From an uncultured Bacteroides sp. (GTDB lineage: Bacteria > Bacteroidota > Bacteroidia > Bacteroidales > Bacteroidaceae), in assembly GCA_949292025.1 (NCBI GenBank), contig CASEYC010000083.1:1-47359 (forward strand): a stretch of 47,359 nt of DNA. Reading direction: 5' to 3'. Every line of letters starts with the position of its first letter. Position 1 is the first letter of the stretch. Below are positions 16,441 to 24,877 of this stretch, piece by piece. The notes beneath the pieces are model-generated. The model was given only the letters and a program-made list of their open reading frames with translations. It searched no databases and was not told where the DNA came from. The position numbers and the translations under genes were made by a program.

Positions 16441-17091
16441 TTAATTGTAAAAATAGAATGTTCCTTTTTGAAGAATTTCATTATCCAAATATTGCATTGT
16501 TTGATCATGAAGTTCTGAGGCAAAATTTAAAATATGAGAAACAGGACAGATATCATCAAAATACCCTTCTCTAACAGAAGAGTCTAACCATTGTTTTCTC
16601 ATTTGCATATCATGAGGTAATAATACCATCTCCTGCAATACCTCAAAATCTTTAAATTCTAGCATCAAAACAAATTTCACCCCTAGAGGCAACCTCTGCC
16701 TATCTGCAAAATTTATATGCTGAGGGAGACTAAGACCTTTAGCCTTAGACAAAGTCCTGCAAAAAGTTTGAGCACCTAAATTCAAAGTTATTATACGTTT
16801 TTCCAACAAAATATTATCATTGGGGGCAAATTTGATACCTTTTGAAAGGAAATAATAAGCCAATGTGGACAATGTTTGAAAGAATTTCTGCTCATTGACG
16901 AGATCCAATAAATTCAAGTATGCAACTCCAATTTCTCCAGCCTCTTTAGCTGGAATTTTCTTCAAAAAGTCAGGATTGGTAAATGTCAACTCTAATATCT
17001 TACCAAGATATAAACTCGCTTCTTGCTTATTCTTATTGAATAAAGCATTAGCTTCATAACTATTGTGGATTACAATCTCAAGATTAGTCAT
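16441..17091 (-). CDS. Hypothetical protein of the AT-rich cassette
   Basis: I do not recognise this 216-residue protein. It begins MTNLEIVIHNSYEANALFNK and is predicted to be almost wholly helical and soluble, with paired helices (AGEIGVAYLNLLDLVNEQKF, QTLSTLAYYFLSKGIKF) that give a TPR-like feel without a clear consensus. It has no signal peptide or membrane segment. It is the first gene of the leftward cassette; the ExoVII-like gene follows after ~87 bases. A long inverted-repeat element lies 56-231 bases upstream of its ATG. Its role, perhaps a sensor or adaptor for the other two, is unknown. Confidence 0.7.
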   Translation of the reverse strand: MTNLEIVIHNSYEANALFNKNKQEASLYLGKILELTFTNPDFLKKIPAKEAGEIGVAYLNLLDLVNEQKFFQTLSTLAYYFLSKGIKFAPNDNILLEKRIITLNLGAQTFCRTLSKAKGLSLPQHINFADRQRLPLGVKFVLMLEFKDFEVLQEMVLLPHDMQMRKQWLDSSVREGYFDDICPVSHILNFASELHDQTMQYLDNEILQKGTFYFYN

Positions 17092-17146
17092 AAACCTGCT
17101 TCAATCAATTTTCCCCAGTCCCCAAAGAATTTTAAACATAAAAAAA

Positions 17147-17322
17147 GCGCAGGACTGCGTGCTATTCATCGTTCTTGAAGGTCCTGAGAAAACCTGATTA
17201 CACAAATGAAAATAGACAGCAGACCCACGCTGGAAACCAGCGTAGGAACCGACTGTGCCATTCCTGTGTAATCATGAAAATTTCTCAGGTTCTCAAGAAC
17301 AAGAATGAAGCACAACGCTTCT
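17147..17322. repeat. ~175-nt imperfect inverted-repeat element with an inner hairpin
   Basis: Paired blocks nest inwards: GTTCTTGA (17171-17178) with TCAAGAAC (17293-17300), CCTGAGAAA (17183-17191) with TTTCTCAGG (17281-17289), and GATTACACA (17196-17204) with TGTGTAATC (17265-17273). At the centre, CCCACGCTGG (17224-17233) and CCAGCGTAGG (17237-17246) form a 3-nt-loop hairpin. GTGCTATTCAT and its counterpart near 17302-17313 extend the outer stem with small bulges. It could be a MITE, a structured non-coding RNA or a 5' leader of the adjacent cassette. No transposase or reverse transcriptase gene is present. Confidence 0.75.
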
Positions 17323-17631
17323 TACAATTTTATCTCACAAAATTTGAAGGCAACACCTTGCACTTCGGTTGCAAACATACACATTTATTTTGAGGAAATA
17401 AAACTTAAAGCAGATTTTCTTTCAAATTTCTCCTATCTGCTGGAGATTGTGAATATATTGATCCTTTTCCCTGCGAAGTTCTCTTTTAAGACTAATATGT
17501 CATAAGTAAACTTTAGTTTATACTAAGAACAGGAAAATTAAGCGCGAATTACGCAGATTTCACAGATAGAATATACGTCATAATGGCAGCCTGACCCGCG
17601 TCTCGCAGACCAACAATAACGCCACCGGGCA
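17323..17631. other. AT-rich gap without a gene
   Basis: I see no credible gene here. The only structure is an imperfect palindrome, TAAGTAAACT (17503-17512) with AGTTTATACTA (17515-17525), which could be an operator, followed by GCGCGAATTACGCAGATT-type sequence near 17541 of a kind often seen between Bacteroidales genes. Confidence 0.5.
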
Positions 17632-17812
17632 CAGTCCTTAGCTGCAAGGACTCCAGTCCTTCTACTGGGAGGACTCCAGTCCTTGGCTGCAAGGATTCCA
17701 GTCCTCGGCTGCAAGGACGCTATACTTCCCCGGCCATTTCATATATACTTCCCTTGACCAAGCAGATATACTTCAACGCCCGACCAAGTATTACTGCCCG
17801 AAACAAAGAGCC
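17632..17812. repeat. Tandem array of about eight 22-23 bp units
   Basis: CAGTCCT starts units at 17632, 17654, 17677 and 17699. Each ends in AAGGA(C/T)(T) or AGGACT, so each unit is itself a hairpin (AGTCCTT with AAGGACT). The same step continues with TATACTT at 17721, 17744 and 17767 and TATTACT at 17789. The unit sequence drifts along the array while the period holds. It lies just downstream of the lptD stop codon. Confidence 0.8.
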
Positions 17813-17859
17813 TCTTCACAAACGTAAAATCCCTCTTTAGGCCGCCCAAATGCCTCTTC

Positions 17860-20607
17860 TTAGTACCACTGGATATTGCTCTGCGTCTGGCTGCGCTGCT
17901 CGTACTTCAAGTCTTGCAGGATGCTGGCATTGGCGCGGATGGTGAAGTTGTAGTACTTCCAACGTCCGAAGGGAGCCACGCTGGCCGACATGCTGAAGCA
18001 GTGCAGGTCGCGAGTGATGTTGAAGGTGGTCTGCGTGATTTCCTTCGCGTTGAAGTCGTAACCCGAATTGAAGTTGATGGACCACTTGTTGGAAATCTTG
18101 ATGTTCCCGTTGATGTTCAACGCATTCAGGCTGAACTTGTAGGGATAGCGCATCCGCTTGCGGTTGATGGGCTTGGTGCGGTCTTCGGTGATGTTGAAGC
18201 CCGTGCTGAAGTTGATGGACCACGGCATCTTGAACACCTGATAACCGTCCTCGTCCACGGCGGCTTTTTCCGTCCGTTTCTTCTTGGTGCCGGTATCGCT
18301 TGATTCCCCGGTTTGTTCTTCGGACGATTCGTCGCCTTCGGCTTTATTGCCCTCCTCTTCATCATCGTCTCCCTTGCCAAAGAGCTTCAGGATTTTCTTC
18401 CACGTGTCGTTGTTCAACGTCCAACTGAAGGAGGTGCCGTAACCCGACCAACGCCCGAAACGCCCGTATGACCACTCGGTGCGGTTGCCTTCGTAGACAT
18501 TGCCGTTTTCATCGAACTCGTAGGCGTAGGTGGCAAAGCGCGAAGACATACTCAACGTATAGTTCTTGGTCAGCTTCATGCGGAGGCGGAAATCCAAGTC
18601 GCTCCACGGCTTCTCCTTGGCGGCGAAGTTGTAGGATATACCCAAGCCCAATTCGTCAATCAGGCTTATCTTGCGGATGGAGTCGTTCTTGTCCTTGAAT
18701 TTCATCTCCAGGTTGTTGGAGAGGTCGAACGACACCATACCCGACTTTCCTTCGCCGGGCGCACCAAAAGGCTGGCTGGAGTAATAGGAATAGCGCACGG
18801 TATCAACCGGAAGGCCGTATTCGTTCGTCTGCACGTATGAGCCATAGTAGCCAAAGCGATCGGCGCCAAAGTCGGGCGACCAACTGAAGCTGACCGAAGG
18901 CGTGATGACATGACGAATCTGGATTTCCTTCTTGGGGAAGAATATGGGCTTGTACATGCCATATATCTTCGTGTTGATTCCGACGCTGGCGCTGTAATCA
19001 TACACGCGATGGAAGCCATAGGTGGTATCTTCCACCGCTTCCTGCAGGTCTTGGTCCCACGACTGGCTCACCTTACGGGCATACCAACGCTCGGTATAGT
19101 TGAACGAGGGCGTGATGTTGAAGTAATCGAACGCCGTGAAGGTGGCACTGATGGGGATGTTGTGCTGCATGGCGTTCTCCCAATCCTTCGTCAGGCTGGA
19201 CTTGAACAGCAGGTTGTCCTTCGTCTGGATGCTGTTGGTCAAGCGGCCCGTATAGCGCAGGTTGATTTTCTCATACCACTTCTCATCCCCCACGCGATTC
19301 TTGCGGCGGAAAGGATAGACGGTGCTCAACGAGATGTTCAAGTCCGGCAACGTCACCGAAATGGACGAGTCGCGCATGGTTTGTGCGATATTGGCAGTGG
19401 CGGATATGCTGAGCAAATTGTCGAAGAAGTTGCGCGAGTAGCTGACACTGGAGGTCTTGGTGTTCTGCGACATCAGCTGCGAGTTGTACATGTTATTGAT
19501 ATTGGTACGCTCGTAACTGCTGGTAGAGAAGTTCACGCTGGCCGAGAACGTGGAGTTGGGGTTTGCTTTCGGGTCTTGGCGGTGGCTCCACACGATTTTG
19601 AAGTCCTTGGCCACGAGATAGTCGCTCAAGCCCTTGTCGCCCGTCTTGGTGATCTGATAATCCATCTGAAACAAGCCGGAGAACTTGTAGCGCTTCACGT
19701 AGTTGGTCTCCGCACGCAACGCCCACGAACCTTTAGTAAAGATGTCGCCCCGCAGCTTCAAGTCCATCTGGTCGCTGATGGCAAAATAGTAACCTCCATC
19801 CACCAAGCCGAAACCACGGCTGGAGTCGTCCATATAGGTGGGCATCAGGAAACCGGATTGGTAACTGCTGGAGAAAGGGAAGAAGAAGAACGGCACGGCC
19901 AAAGGCAGGGGCACATCCTCCACCACCAGATAGGCAGGACCGGTGACGACATTCTTCTTGGGGCGCACCTTGGCGTAGGTCATCTGCATGTAGAAGTGGG
20001 GATGCTCGTGGTTGTCGCACGTGGTGTAGCGTCCCTTCTTCATGTACAATTCATCGCCTGCGCCTTTCTTGGCATTGTTGCCCGTCACGTAGCCCTCGCC
20101 CTGCTGGCTCACCACGTTGCTGATAAGTCCCTTCTTGCTCTTGAAGTTGTAGCGGATGGTGTTGGTCTCGTAGGGCGTCTCCCCATCCTTGAAGACCGGC
20201 ATACCCTGCACCACGCCCAGCGAGTCTTCCACGCCATGGGCATAGACCGTGCTGCTGTCCAGGTTCATGGTGATGACCTCGGCGGTCAGTTCGATGTGCT
20301 GGTGGGGATAGTTCACCTTGCCGTCGCCATAGAGGTGGGCGTATCCGTCTTGGGTAAAGACGATGGAGTCGTTCGCCTCATAAGTGACCGGGGCATCCAA
20401 GCCATCTTTCTTCTTGGGCACCGTGTCCGTCTGCAAAGAGTCGGAAACCAACGAATCAGCGGACAACGAATCGCCCAACTGCATTGCCGACTGTGTACGT
20501 CCCCCTTGCAATCGCCTCTCCCTGCCACGACGCTGCGAATCAGCCTCAGCGGAGATGAACAGCAACAGGAAGAACAATATAACGGATATGGATATATTTG
20601 CTTTCAA
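17860..20607 (-). CDS. lptD: LptD-like outer-membrane LPS-assembly protein
   Basis: This 915-residue protein has a signal segment (ISISVILFFLLLFISAEA), then an OstA-like periplasmic domain (~80-210; VTYEANDSIVFTQDGYAHLY, VNYPHQHIELTAEVI, MKKGRYTTCDNHEHPHFYMQ). A very large beta barrel follows, with the conserved block GPAYLVVEDVPLPLAVPFFF. Bacteroidete LptD proteins have this form and insert lipopolysaccharide into the outer leaflet. A low-complexity acidic insert (KGDDDEEEGNKAEGDE) lies at ~770-790. No ATG is available: the frame is closed by a TGA four codons upstream, and the only plausible initiation codon is TTG at 20607, unusual for an essential-type envelope gene. A -7 box lies 39 bases upstream. 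Confidence 0.88.
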   Translation of the reverse strand: MKANISISVILFFLLLFISAEADSQRRGRERRLQGGRTQSAMQLGDSLSADSLVSDSLQTDTVPKKKDGLDAPVTYEANDSIVFTQDGYAHLYGDGKVNYPHQHIELTAEVITMNLDSSTVYAHGVEDSLGVVQGMPVFKDGETPYETNTIRYNFKSKKGLISNVVSQQGEGYVTGNNAKKGAGDELYMKKGRYTTCDNHEHPHFYMQMTYAKVRPKKNVVTGPAYLVVEDVPLPLAVPFFFFPFSSSYQSGFLMPTYMDDSSRGFGLVDGGYYFAISDQMDLKLRGDIFTKGSWALRAETNYVKRYKFSGLFQMDYQITKTGDKGLSDYLVAKDFKIVWSHRQDPKANPNSTFSASVNFSTSSYERTNINNMYNSQLMSQNTKTSSVSYSRNFFDNLLSISATANIAQTMRDSSISVTLPDLNISLSTVYPFRRKNRVGDEKWYEKINLRYTGRLTNSIQTKDNLLFKSSLTKDWENAMQHNIPISATFTAFDYFNITPSFNYTERWYARKVSQSWDQDLQEAVEDTTYGFHRVYDYSASVGINTKIYGMYKPIFFPKKEIQIRHVITPSVSFSWSPDFGADRFGYYGSYVQTNEYGLPVDTVRYSYYSSQPFGAPGEGKSGMVSFDLSNNLEMKFKDKNDSIRKISLIDELGLGISYNFAAKEKPWSDLDFRLRMKLTKNYTLSMSSRFATYAYEFDENGNVYEGNRTEWSYGRFGRWSGYGTSFSWTLNNDTWKKILKLFGKGDDDEEEGNKAEGDESSEEQTGESSDTGTKKKRTEKAAVDEDGYQVFKMPWSINFSTGFNITEDRTKPINRKRMRYPYKFSLNALNINGNIKISNKWSINFNSGYDFNAKEITQTTFNITRDLHCFSMSASVAPFGRWKYYNFTIRANASILQDLKYEQRSQTQSNIQWY

Positions 20608-20645
20608 TGAAATTATTCAGTTTTTTAGAAACGCATTAAGCGCGG

Positions 20646-20653
20646 CAAAAGTA
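20646..20653 (-). promoter_or_regulatory. -7 box of lptD
   Basis: Reverse-strand TACTTTTG matches TAnnTTTG, 39 bases before the TTG start of lptD. Its position supports initiation at 20607. Confidence 0.55.
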
Positions 20654-20698
20654 CGGAAAATAATACGTATTCTCCCGCTTTTCACAGAAATTTAGATG

Positions 20699-21235
20699 TC
20701 ATAAAAACAACTCGCACCACTTGTCGAAGCGTTGCACACCCGCCAAGCCATACTTTTCCAGGCTTTTACGCGCCTTCTCGACGGTTTTCTCCCTGTCCAG
20801 GTGCGTTTTGGAAAAGAATTTGTCCGAAAAGCACATCACCTGCTCCTCCATGCTGACCGGCACCATGTCGCGATGGGGCACGGGCAAGTCTTGGGCAAGA
20901 ATCTGCTCCAGGGAAAGCCCGGCTCCCGTATGCCGCTCGCACACCAAGGCATGGCGCGGATAGCCCTCGGCACGCATCAGGTCGGCGCCCAGATAGCCGT
21001 GGCAGATGTAGGGTTTGTCGCCAAAGCAGAAGATGGAGTCGGCGTCTGTCAGGAAAACGCCTATGTCGTGCAGCATGGCGCCTTCGTAGAGGAAGTCGCG
21101 GTCGAGGCCCAACTCCGGATGCCGTCCGGCTATTTCCAAGGCTTTGTCGGCCACGGAGCGGCTGTGGGTCAGCAGGATATGCTTCAATTCGCTCTCTCCG
21201 GGATAATATTTGTTGATAATGTCTAAAGGATTCAT
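20699..21235 (-). CDS. HD-domain phosphohydrolase
   Basis: This ~178-residue cytoplasmic protein starts at MNPLDIINKYYPGESELKHI (ATG 21235). HD-superfamily metal ligands are visible in LLTHSRSVADKAL, GAMLHDIGVF (the His-Asp doublet), YICHGYLGADLM and CERHTGAGLS. Such proteins hydrolyse nucleotides or phosphate esters, and some short ones are uncharacterised housekeeping enzymes. A TATTTTTG box (reverse strand, 21260-21267) upstream suggests its own promoter. The downstream lptD gene also has one, so the two are probably separate units. The substrate is unknown. Confidence 0.85.
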   Translation of the reverse strand: MNPLDIINKYYPGESELKHILLTHSRSVADKALEIAGRHPELGLDRDFLYEGAMLHDIGVFLTDADSIFCFGDKPYICHGYLGADLMRAEGYPRHALVCERHTGAGLSLEQILAQDLPVPHRDMVPVSMEEQVMCFSDKFFSKTHLDREKTVEKARKSLEKYGLAGVQRFDKWCELFL

Positions 21236-21305
21236 CGGATTCTTGTTCTTTACGGGGTGCAAAAATACGAATTATTCTTCAACCTGCCCGCACTTGGCTG
21301 CAATA

Positions 21306-22271
21306 TTAACGCTTTGCCTCCTCTTGCCTGCGCTTCTTCCACAACTGCCAGGAATTGATGATGTTCTGCCACAACACATACGAACCGGGACCTACGGAGG
21401 CCAACGGATTCAGGTAGGTATAGGCCATCCAGATGGCCAGCACCGTGTTCTTCTGTCCCAGCGCCTGCCCGCCGCTGATGCGCTCCCGGTAGTGCCCGCC
21501 AATCTGCTTGCCCAGGAAAAACTGGAGGCAACACGCCACCAAGCCGGCCAAGGCAATCAGCCACTCCACCGAAGCAGGCGCATCGCTGTTGACCAACGAG
21601 CGGACAGTCTGCCCGGACACGATGGCCAGCGCCACGCCCCACAGGTAGAAAGCCGCATCGTGCAACCCCAGCAAACGGGCATGAACCTTGGGCACAAAAG
21701 CGCGCAAGAACCAAGCCAGCAGGAAGGGGCATATCAGCAGGGGAAACACCTTGCTCAGGATTTTGAGGAAAGCCGTCCAGAAAGAAATCTCCGCATGAGG
21801 CTCCACCCACGGAAAGACCAAGGGCACCGCCACGGCCGCCAAAAGATTGGACAAAAGGGTGTAGGTGGTCAGGCTCGACGCGCTTCCGCCCAACTTGCCG
21901 GTGATGACTGCGGCAGCCGTGGCCGTGGGACAGATGAGGCACACCATGGCAGCCTCGAACACCTCGTGGTAGACCTCGTTCATGGGATAATACACCAGCA
22001 AGACGGCCACCAAGAGGCAGGAAAAAACCTGAAAAGCGATGAGCCATCCATGCCAAGGCCGCGGCTTGAGGTCGCGCACCTCCACCTTGCAAAAAGTGAG
22101 CAACAACTGGGCAAAGATGAGCAACGGAGTCAATACGGCCACAATGCTGTTGACGGCTGGCTTGGCCGGCGCCAGGAAGGGGACCTTGGCAAAAAAGAAG
22201 TACACCAGCGTGCCCGTCACCATGGCTACGGGCAAGGTCCAATCTTTCAGAAAACGAATAAACAAAGACAT
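21306..22271 (-). CDS. Bile-acid/sodium symporter family (SBF-like) membrane transporter
   Basis: The 321-residue integral membrane protein has about nine or ten hydrophobic helices. Motifs typical of the BASS/SBF group include LTPLLIFAQLLLTFCKVEVR, MVCLICPTATAAAVITGKLG (the helix 4 region with conserved polar residues) and VALAIVSGQTVRSLV. It has short termini and a basic tail (KKRRQEEAKR). Members import organic anions, pantoate, ketoacids or bile acids with sodium; which applies here cannot be told. It is divergently arranged with the amidase gene, and the gap between them holds a 22-bp tandem repeat in its leader. Confidence 0.8.
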   Translation of the reverse strand: MSLFIRFLKDWTLPVAMVTGTLVYFFFAKVPFLAPAKPAVNSIVAVLTPLLIFAQLLLTFCKVEVRDLKPRPWHGWLIAFQVFSCLLVAVLLVYYPMNEVYHEVFEAAMVCLICPTATAAAVITGKLGGSASSLTTYTLLSNLLAAVAVPLVFPWVEPHAEISFWTAFLKILSKVFPLLICPFLLAWFLRAFVPKVHARLLGLHDAAFYLWGVALAIVSGQTVRSLVNSDAPASVEWLIALAGLVACCLQFFLGKQIGGHYRERISGGQALGQKNTVLAIWMAYTYLNPLASVGPGSYVLWQNIINSWQLWKKRRQEEAKR

Positions 22272-22289
22272 ACGTTCAAATTAGCAATG

Positions 22290-22355
22290 TTTCGCGGAGG
22301 CCTTGCCTTTCTTTCGCGAAGGCTTCGCCATTCTTTCGCGGAGTCTTCCGTTATG
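22290..22355. repeat. Three 22-bp tandem units in the SBF-transporter leader
   Basis: TTTCGCG recurs at 22290, 22312 and 22334, exactly 22 bases apart. On the minus strand the shared core reads CGCGAAA followed by (G/C)A(A/T)(T/A)GGC or CATTG. It lies 19-84 bases upstream of the transporter ATG at 22271, inside the divergent gap with the amidase gene. Confidence 0.8.
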
Positions 22356-22499
22356 TCCGGGGATATAAGACCTCTCAAACGGGCGCAAAAATACAGCCTT
22401 CTGCTGAAAATCTTCTCCTTTGAGACCAAAAATCTGTTTCAAAAGGACGAAAAAGCGCAAAACTTGATGGGCTGGCATCAGTTTTCTATAAAATTCCAC

Positions 22500-22507
22500 T
22501 AAATTTG
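22500..22507 (+). promoter_or_regulatory. -7 box of the amidase-mlaD operon
   Basis: TAAATTTG matches TAnnTTTG. Only 14 bases separate it from the ATG at 22522, so the leader would be very short. No clear TTTG -33 element is seen. Confidence 0.5.
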
Positions 22508-22521
22508 CACCGACTTAGGAT

Positions 22522-23643
22522 ATGAAACAACTCAGGCTACACATATTAATATATATAGGCATCTGTTGCGGGCTGCTGGCGTCTTCTTTCTGCTACGGGA
22601 AGACAGATGCCCGGGACTTCGTGGTGGTCATCGACGCCGGACACGGAGGACATGACCCGGGAGCCGTCGGCCGCATCTCGAAAGAGAAGAACATCAACCT
22701 GAAAGTTGCCTTGGCCGTAGGACGTCTGATAGAGCAGAACTGCCCGGACGTAAAGGTCATCTACACCCGCAAGCGGGATGTGTTTGTCGCCCTCGACCGC
22801 CGGGCGGAGATTGCCAATGAAGCCAAGGCGGACCTGTTCATCTCCATCCACACCAATTCCCTGGCAAGAAACCATACGGCGAGGGGAGCCTCCACATGGA
22901 CGCTGGGTCTGGCCAAATCCGAAGCCAATCTGGAGGTAGCCAAACGCGAGAATGCCGTCATCCTCTACGAAGACGACTATCAGACACGCTATGCCGGGTT
23001 CAATCCCAACTCAGCGGAGTCGTACATCATCTTCGAGTTCATGCAGGACAAATACATGGCGCAGAGCGTGCGCCTCGCCTCGCTGATGCAAGAGCAATTC
23101 CGCGGCACCTGCAAACGGGTGGACAGAGGCGTGCATCAGGCAGGCTTCCTGGTGCTCCGGGCAAGCGCCATGCCCAGCGTGCTCATCGAATTGGGCTTCA
23201 TCTCCACCCCGGCGGAAGAACGCTACCTGAACTCGGAGCAAGGCGTGGACAACCTCTCCAACGGCATCTACCGCGCCTTCCTGGCTTACAAACAGGGACA
23301 AGGCACCCCTCAAGGCGATGCCCGCCCCCTACAGCTTGCCCAATCGGCTCCGAAACCGGAGACTCCCTCCGCGAGCCACCCCATATTCAAAGTGCAGATA
23401 TTCGCCTCCTCCGAGCTGCTGAAGGACAACGACAAGCGACTGAAAGGCTTGAAAGGCGTGGAGCATTACCGGGAAAACGGGCTTTACAAATACACCTACG
23501 GCGCGTCCGACGACTATAACCACATTGCACGCACGCGGCGCTCCGTGGCGGGCAAGTTCAAGCAGGCGTTCATCATCGCCTTCAAGGACGGCAAGAAGAT
23601 GGACATCAACCAAGCCATCCGCGAATTTCAAGAGAACAAGTAA
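22522..23643 (+). CDS. N-acetylmuramoyl-L-alanine amidase (Amidase_3) with C-terminal SPOR-like region
   Basis: This 373-residue exported protein has an N-terminal signal segment (ILIYIGICCGLLASSFCYG). The Amidase_3 domain (~32-255) shows zinc ligands in VVIDAGHGGHDPGAVG, KEKNINL and FISIHTNS, and the catalytic Glu in VLIELGFIS. It cleaves the bond between MurNAc and the stem peptide in peptidoglycan and normally acts at septation. The tail (~290-373; PIFKVQIFASSELLKDND, GVEHYRENGLYKYTYG) resembles a SPOR-type peptidoglycan-binding domain. mlaD follows after 33 bases in the same direction, so they are probably one envelope operon. Confidence 0.92.
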   Translation: MKQLRLHILIYIGICCGLLASSFCYGKTDARDFVVVIDAGHGGHDPGAVGRISKEKNINLKVALAVGRLIEQNCPDVKVIYTRKRDVFVALDRRAEIANEAKADLFISIHTNSLARNHTARGASTWTLGLAKSEANLEVAKRENAVILYEDDYQTRYAGFNPNSAESYIIFEFMQDKYMAQSVRLASLMQEQFRGTCKRVDRGVHQAGFLVLRASAMPSVLIELGFISTPAEERYLNSEQGVDNLSNGIYRAFLAYKQGQGTPQGDARPLQLAQSAPKPETPSASHPIFKVQIFASSELLKDNDKRLKGLKGVEHYRENGLYKYTYGASDDYNHIARTRRSVAGKFKQAFIIAFKDGKKMDINQAIREFQENK

Positions 23644-23676
23644 TCCAAATAGAAACATACAAAAAGCAAATACGTC

Positions 23677-24570
23677 ATGAAATTTTTTACAAAAGAAGTC
23701 AGAATAGGTATTGCGGCCATCATAGCCCTCTGCGTATTGATCTACGGCATCAACTACCTGAAAGGTATCCACCTGTTCAAACCCTCGAGCTATTTCTATG
23801 TCAAATTCCAGAATATCAACGGGTTGACCAAATCCAGCCCTGTCTATGCGGACGGTTTCCGGGTGGGCATCGTGCGCGAATTGTATTACGACTACGACCA
23901 TCCGGGCAATGTGGTGGCCGAGATTGACGTGGAGCCCGACCTGCGCATCCCCAAAGGCAGCTCGGCCGAACTGGCTGCCGAAATGCTGGGCGGCGTGCGG
24001 ATGAACCTGTTGCTGGCCAACAATCCCCGCGAGAAATACCAGACGGGAGACACCATCCCCGGCGGCTTGAACAGCGGTATGCTGGGGCAGGTAGGCGACT
24101 TGGTGCCCCAACTGCAAAAGATGTTGCCCAAGCTGGACTCCATCATGGCTTCCTTGAACGTCCTCTTGGCAGACCCCGCCATACCGGCCACCCTGCACAA
24201 CATCGAGAACCTGACCGCCAACCTCTCGGCCACAAGCGGACAACTACAGACCTTGATGAACAACGACATCCCGCAACTGACCGGCAAGCTGAATACCATC
24301 GGCGACAATTTCGTGACCATCTCCGGAAACTTGAAAGAGATAGATTATGCCGCCGCCATGCAGAAAGTGGACTCCACCCTGGCCAATGTAAAAATGATTA
24401 CAGACAAGCTGGGCAGCAAGGACAATACCGTCGGCCTCCTGCTGAACGACCCGAGCCTGTACAACAATCTGAACGCCACCACGGCCAATGCCGCCAGCCT
24501 TCTGGAAGACCTCCGTCTGCACCCGAAACGCTATGTGCATTTCTCGCTGTTCGGCAAGAAGGACAAGTAG
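23677..24570 (+). CDS. MlaD/MCE-domain lipid-transport protein
   Basis: The 297-residue protein has one N-terminal membrane anchor (KEVRIGIAAIIALCVLIYGI) and an MCE domain (~38-125; YFYVKFQNINGLTKSSPVYA, GFRVGIVREL, LGGVRMNLLL). A long helical C-terminal region (~150-285) follows, rich in LTANLS and LMNND heptad-like patterns. MCE proteins form hexameric rings in the periplasm that carry phospholipids between membranes in Mla-type systems. The MlaE/MlaF partners are not in this window. Linkage to a cell-wall amidase is the common order in Bacteroides. Confidence 0.9.
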   Translation: MKFFTKEVRIGIAAIIALCVLIYGINYLKGIHLFKPSSYFYVKFQNINGLTKSSPVYADGFRVGIVRELYYDYDHPGNVVAEIDVEPDLRIPKGSSAELAAEMLGGVRMNLLLANNPREKYQTGDTIPGGLNSGMLGQVGDLVPQLQKMLPKLDSIMASLNVLLADPAIPATLHNIENLTANLSATSGQLQTLMNNDIPQLTGKLNTIGDNFVTISGNLKEIDYAAAMQKVDSTLANVKMITDKLGSKDNTVGLLLNDPSLYNNLNATTANAASLLEDLRLHPKRYVHFSLFGKKDK

Positions 24571-24750
24571 GAAGATGGGTGTTATATAGATTTCGTCTAA
24601 ATAATACGATTTCCCGCTTCCACCTTGCAATAAGAGCCAAACAAACGATATACAGCCTCCAAAGGCATCAGCCCTTGGGTGAGGAAGAGAATGGGAATCG
24701 CCACTTATTCTGCACGTAATCATTTGTGATATAAGACATTATAAAAACGC

Positions 24751-24777
24751 AATAGCCCCCTCCGAGGGGCTATTTTC
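24751..24777 (+). terminator. Rho-independent terminator after mlaD
   Basis: AATAGCCCC (24751-24759) pairs with GGGGCTATT (24766-24774) around a 6-nt loop and is followed by TTT. It ends the amidase-mlaD unit. Confidence 0.85.
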
Positions 24778-24845
24778 ATACGAAATCATAAGTTGCTGAA
24801 AGTAAATGCCTTATTGCCTTCCCCAAAAAAGCAAGAAAAAAGGGA

Positions 24846-24877
24846 TTTGTTTTTCTCAAATAAGATTGCGACTTTTG
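24846..24877 (+). promoter_or_regulatory. Promoter of dnaA
   Basis: TTTG (24846-24849) and GACTTTTG (24870-24877) are spaced 20 bases apart. The -7 box is one base off TAnnTTTG. The predicted leader is ~45 nt. Confidence 0.55.

Noticed and set aside
14068-17091. Calling the cassette a known named defence system
   Set aside because: No toxin, helicase, reverse transcriptase or other hallmark of a described system is present, so I keep it as a hypothesis.
17147-17322. Retron msr/msd RNA or invertible promoter
   Set aside because: No reverse transcriptase gene is nearby. The inverted arms enclose only ~60 bases, already filled by another hairpin, and no invertase gene or promoter box lies inside.
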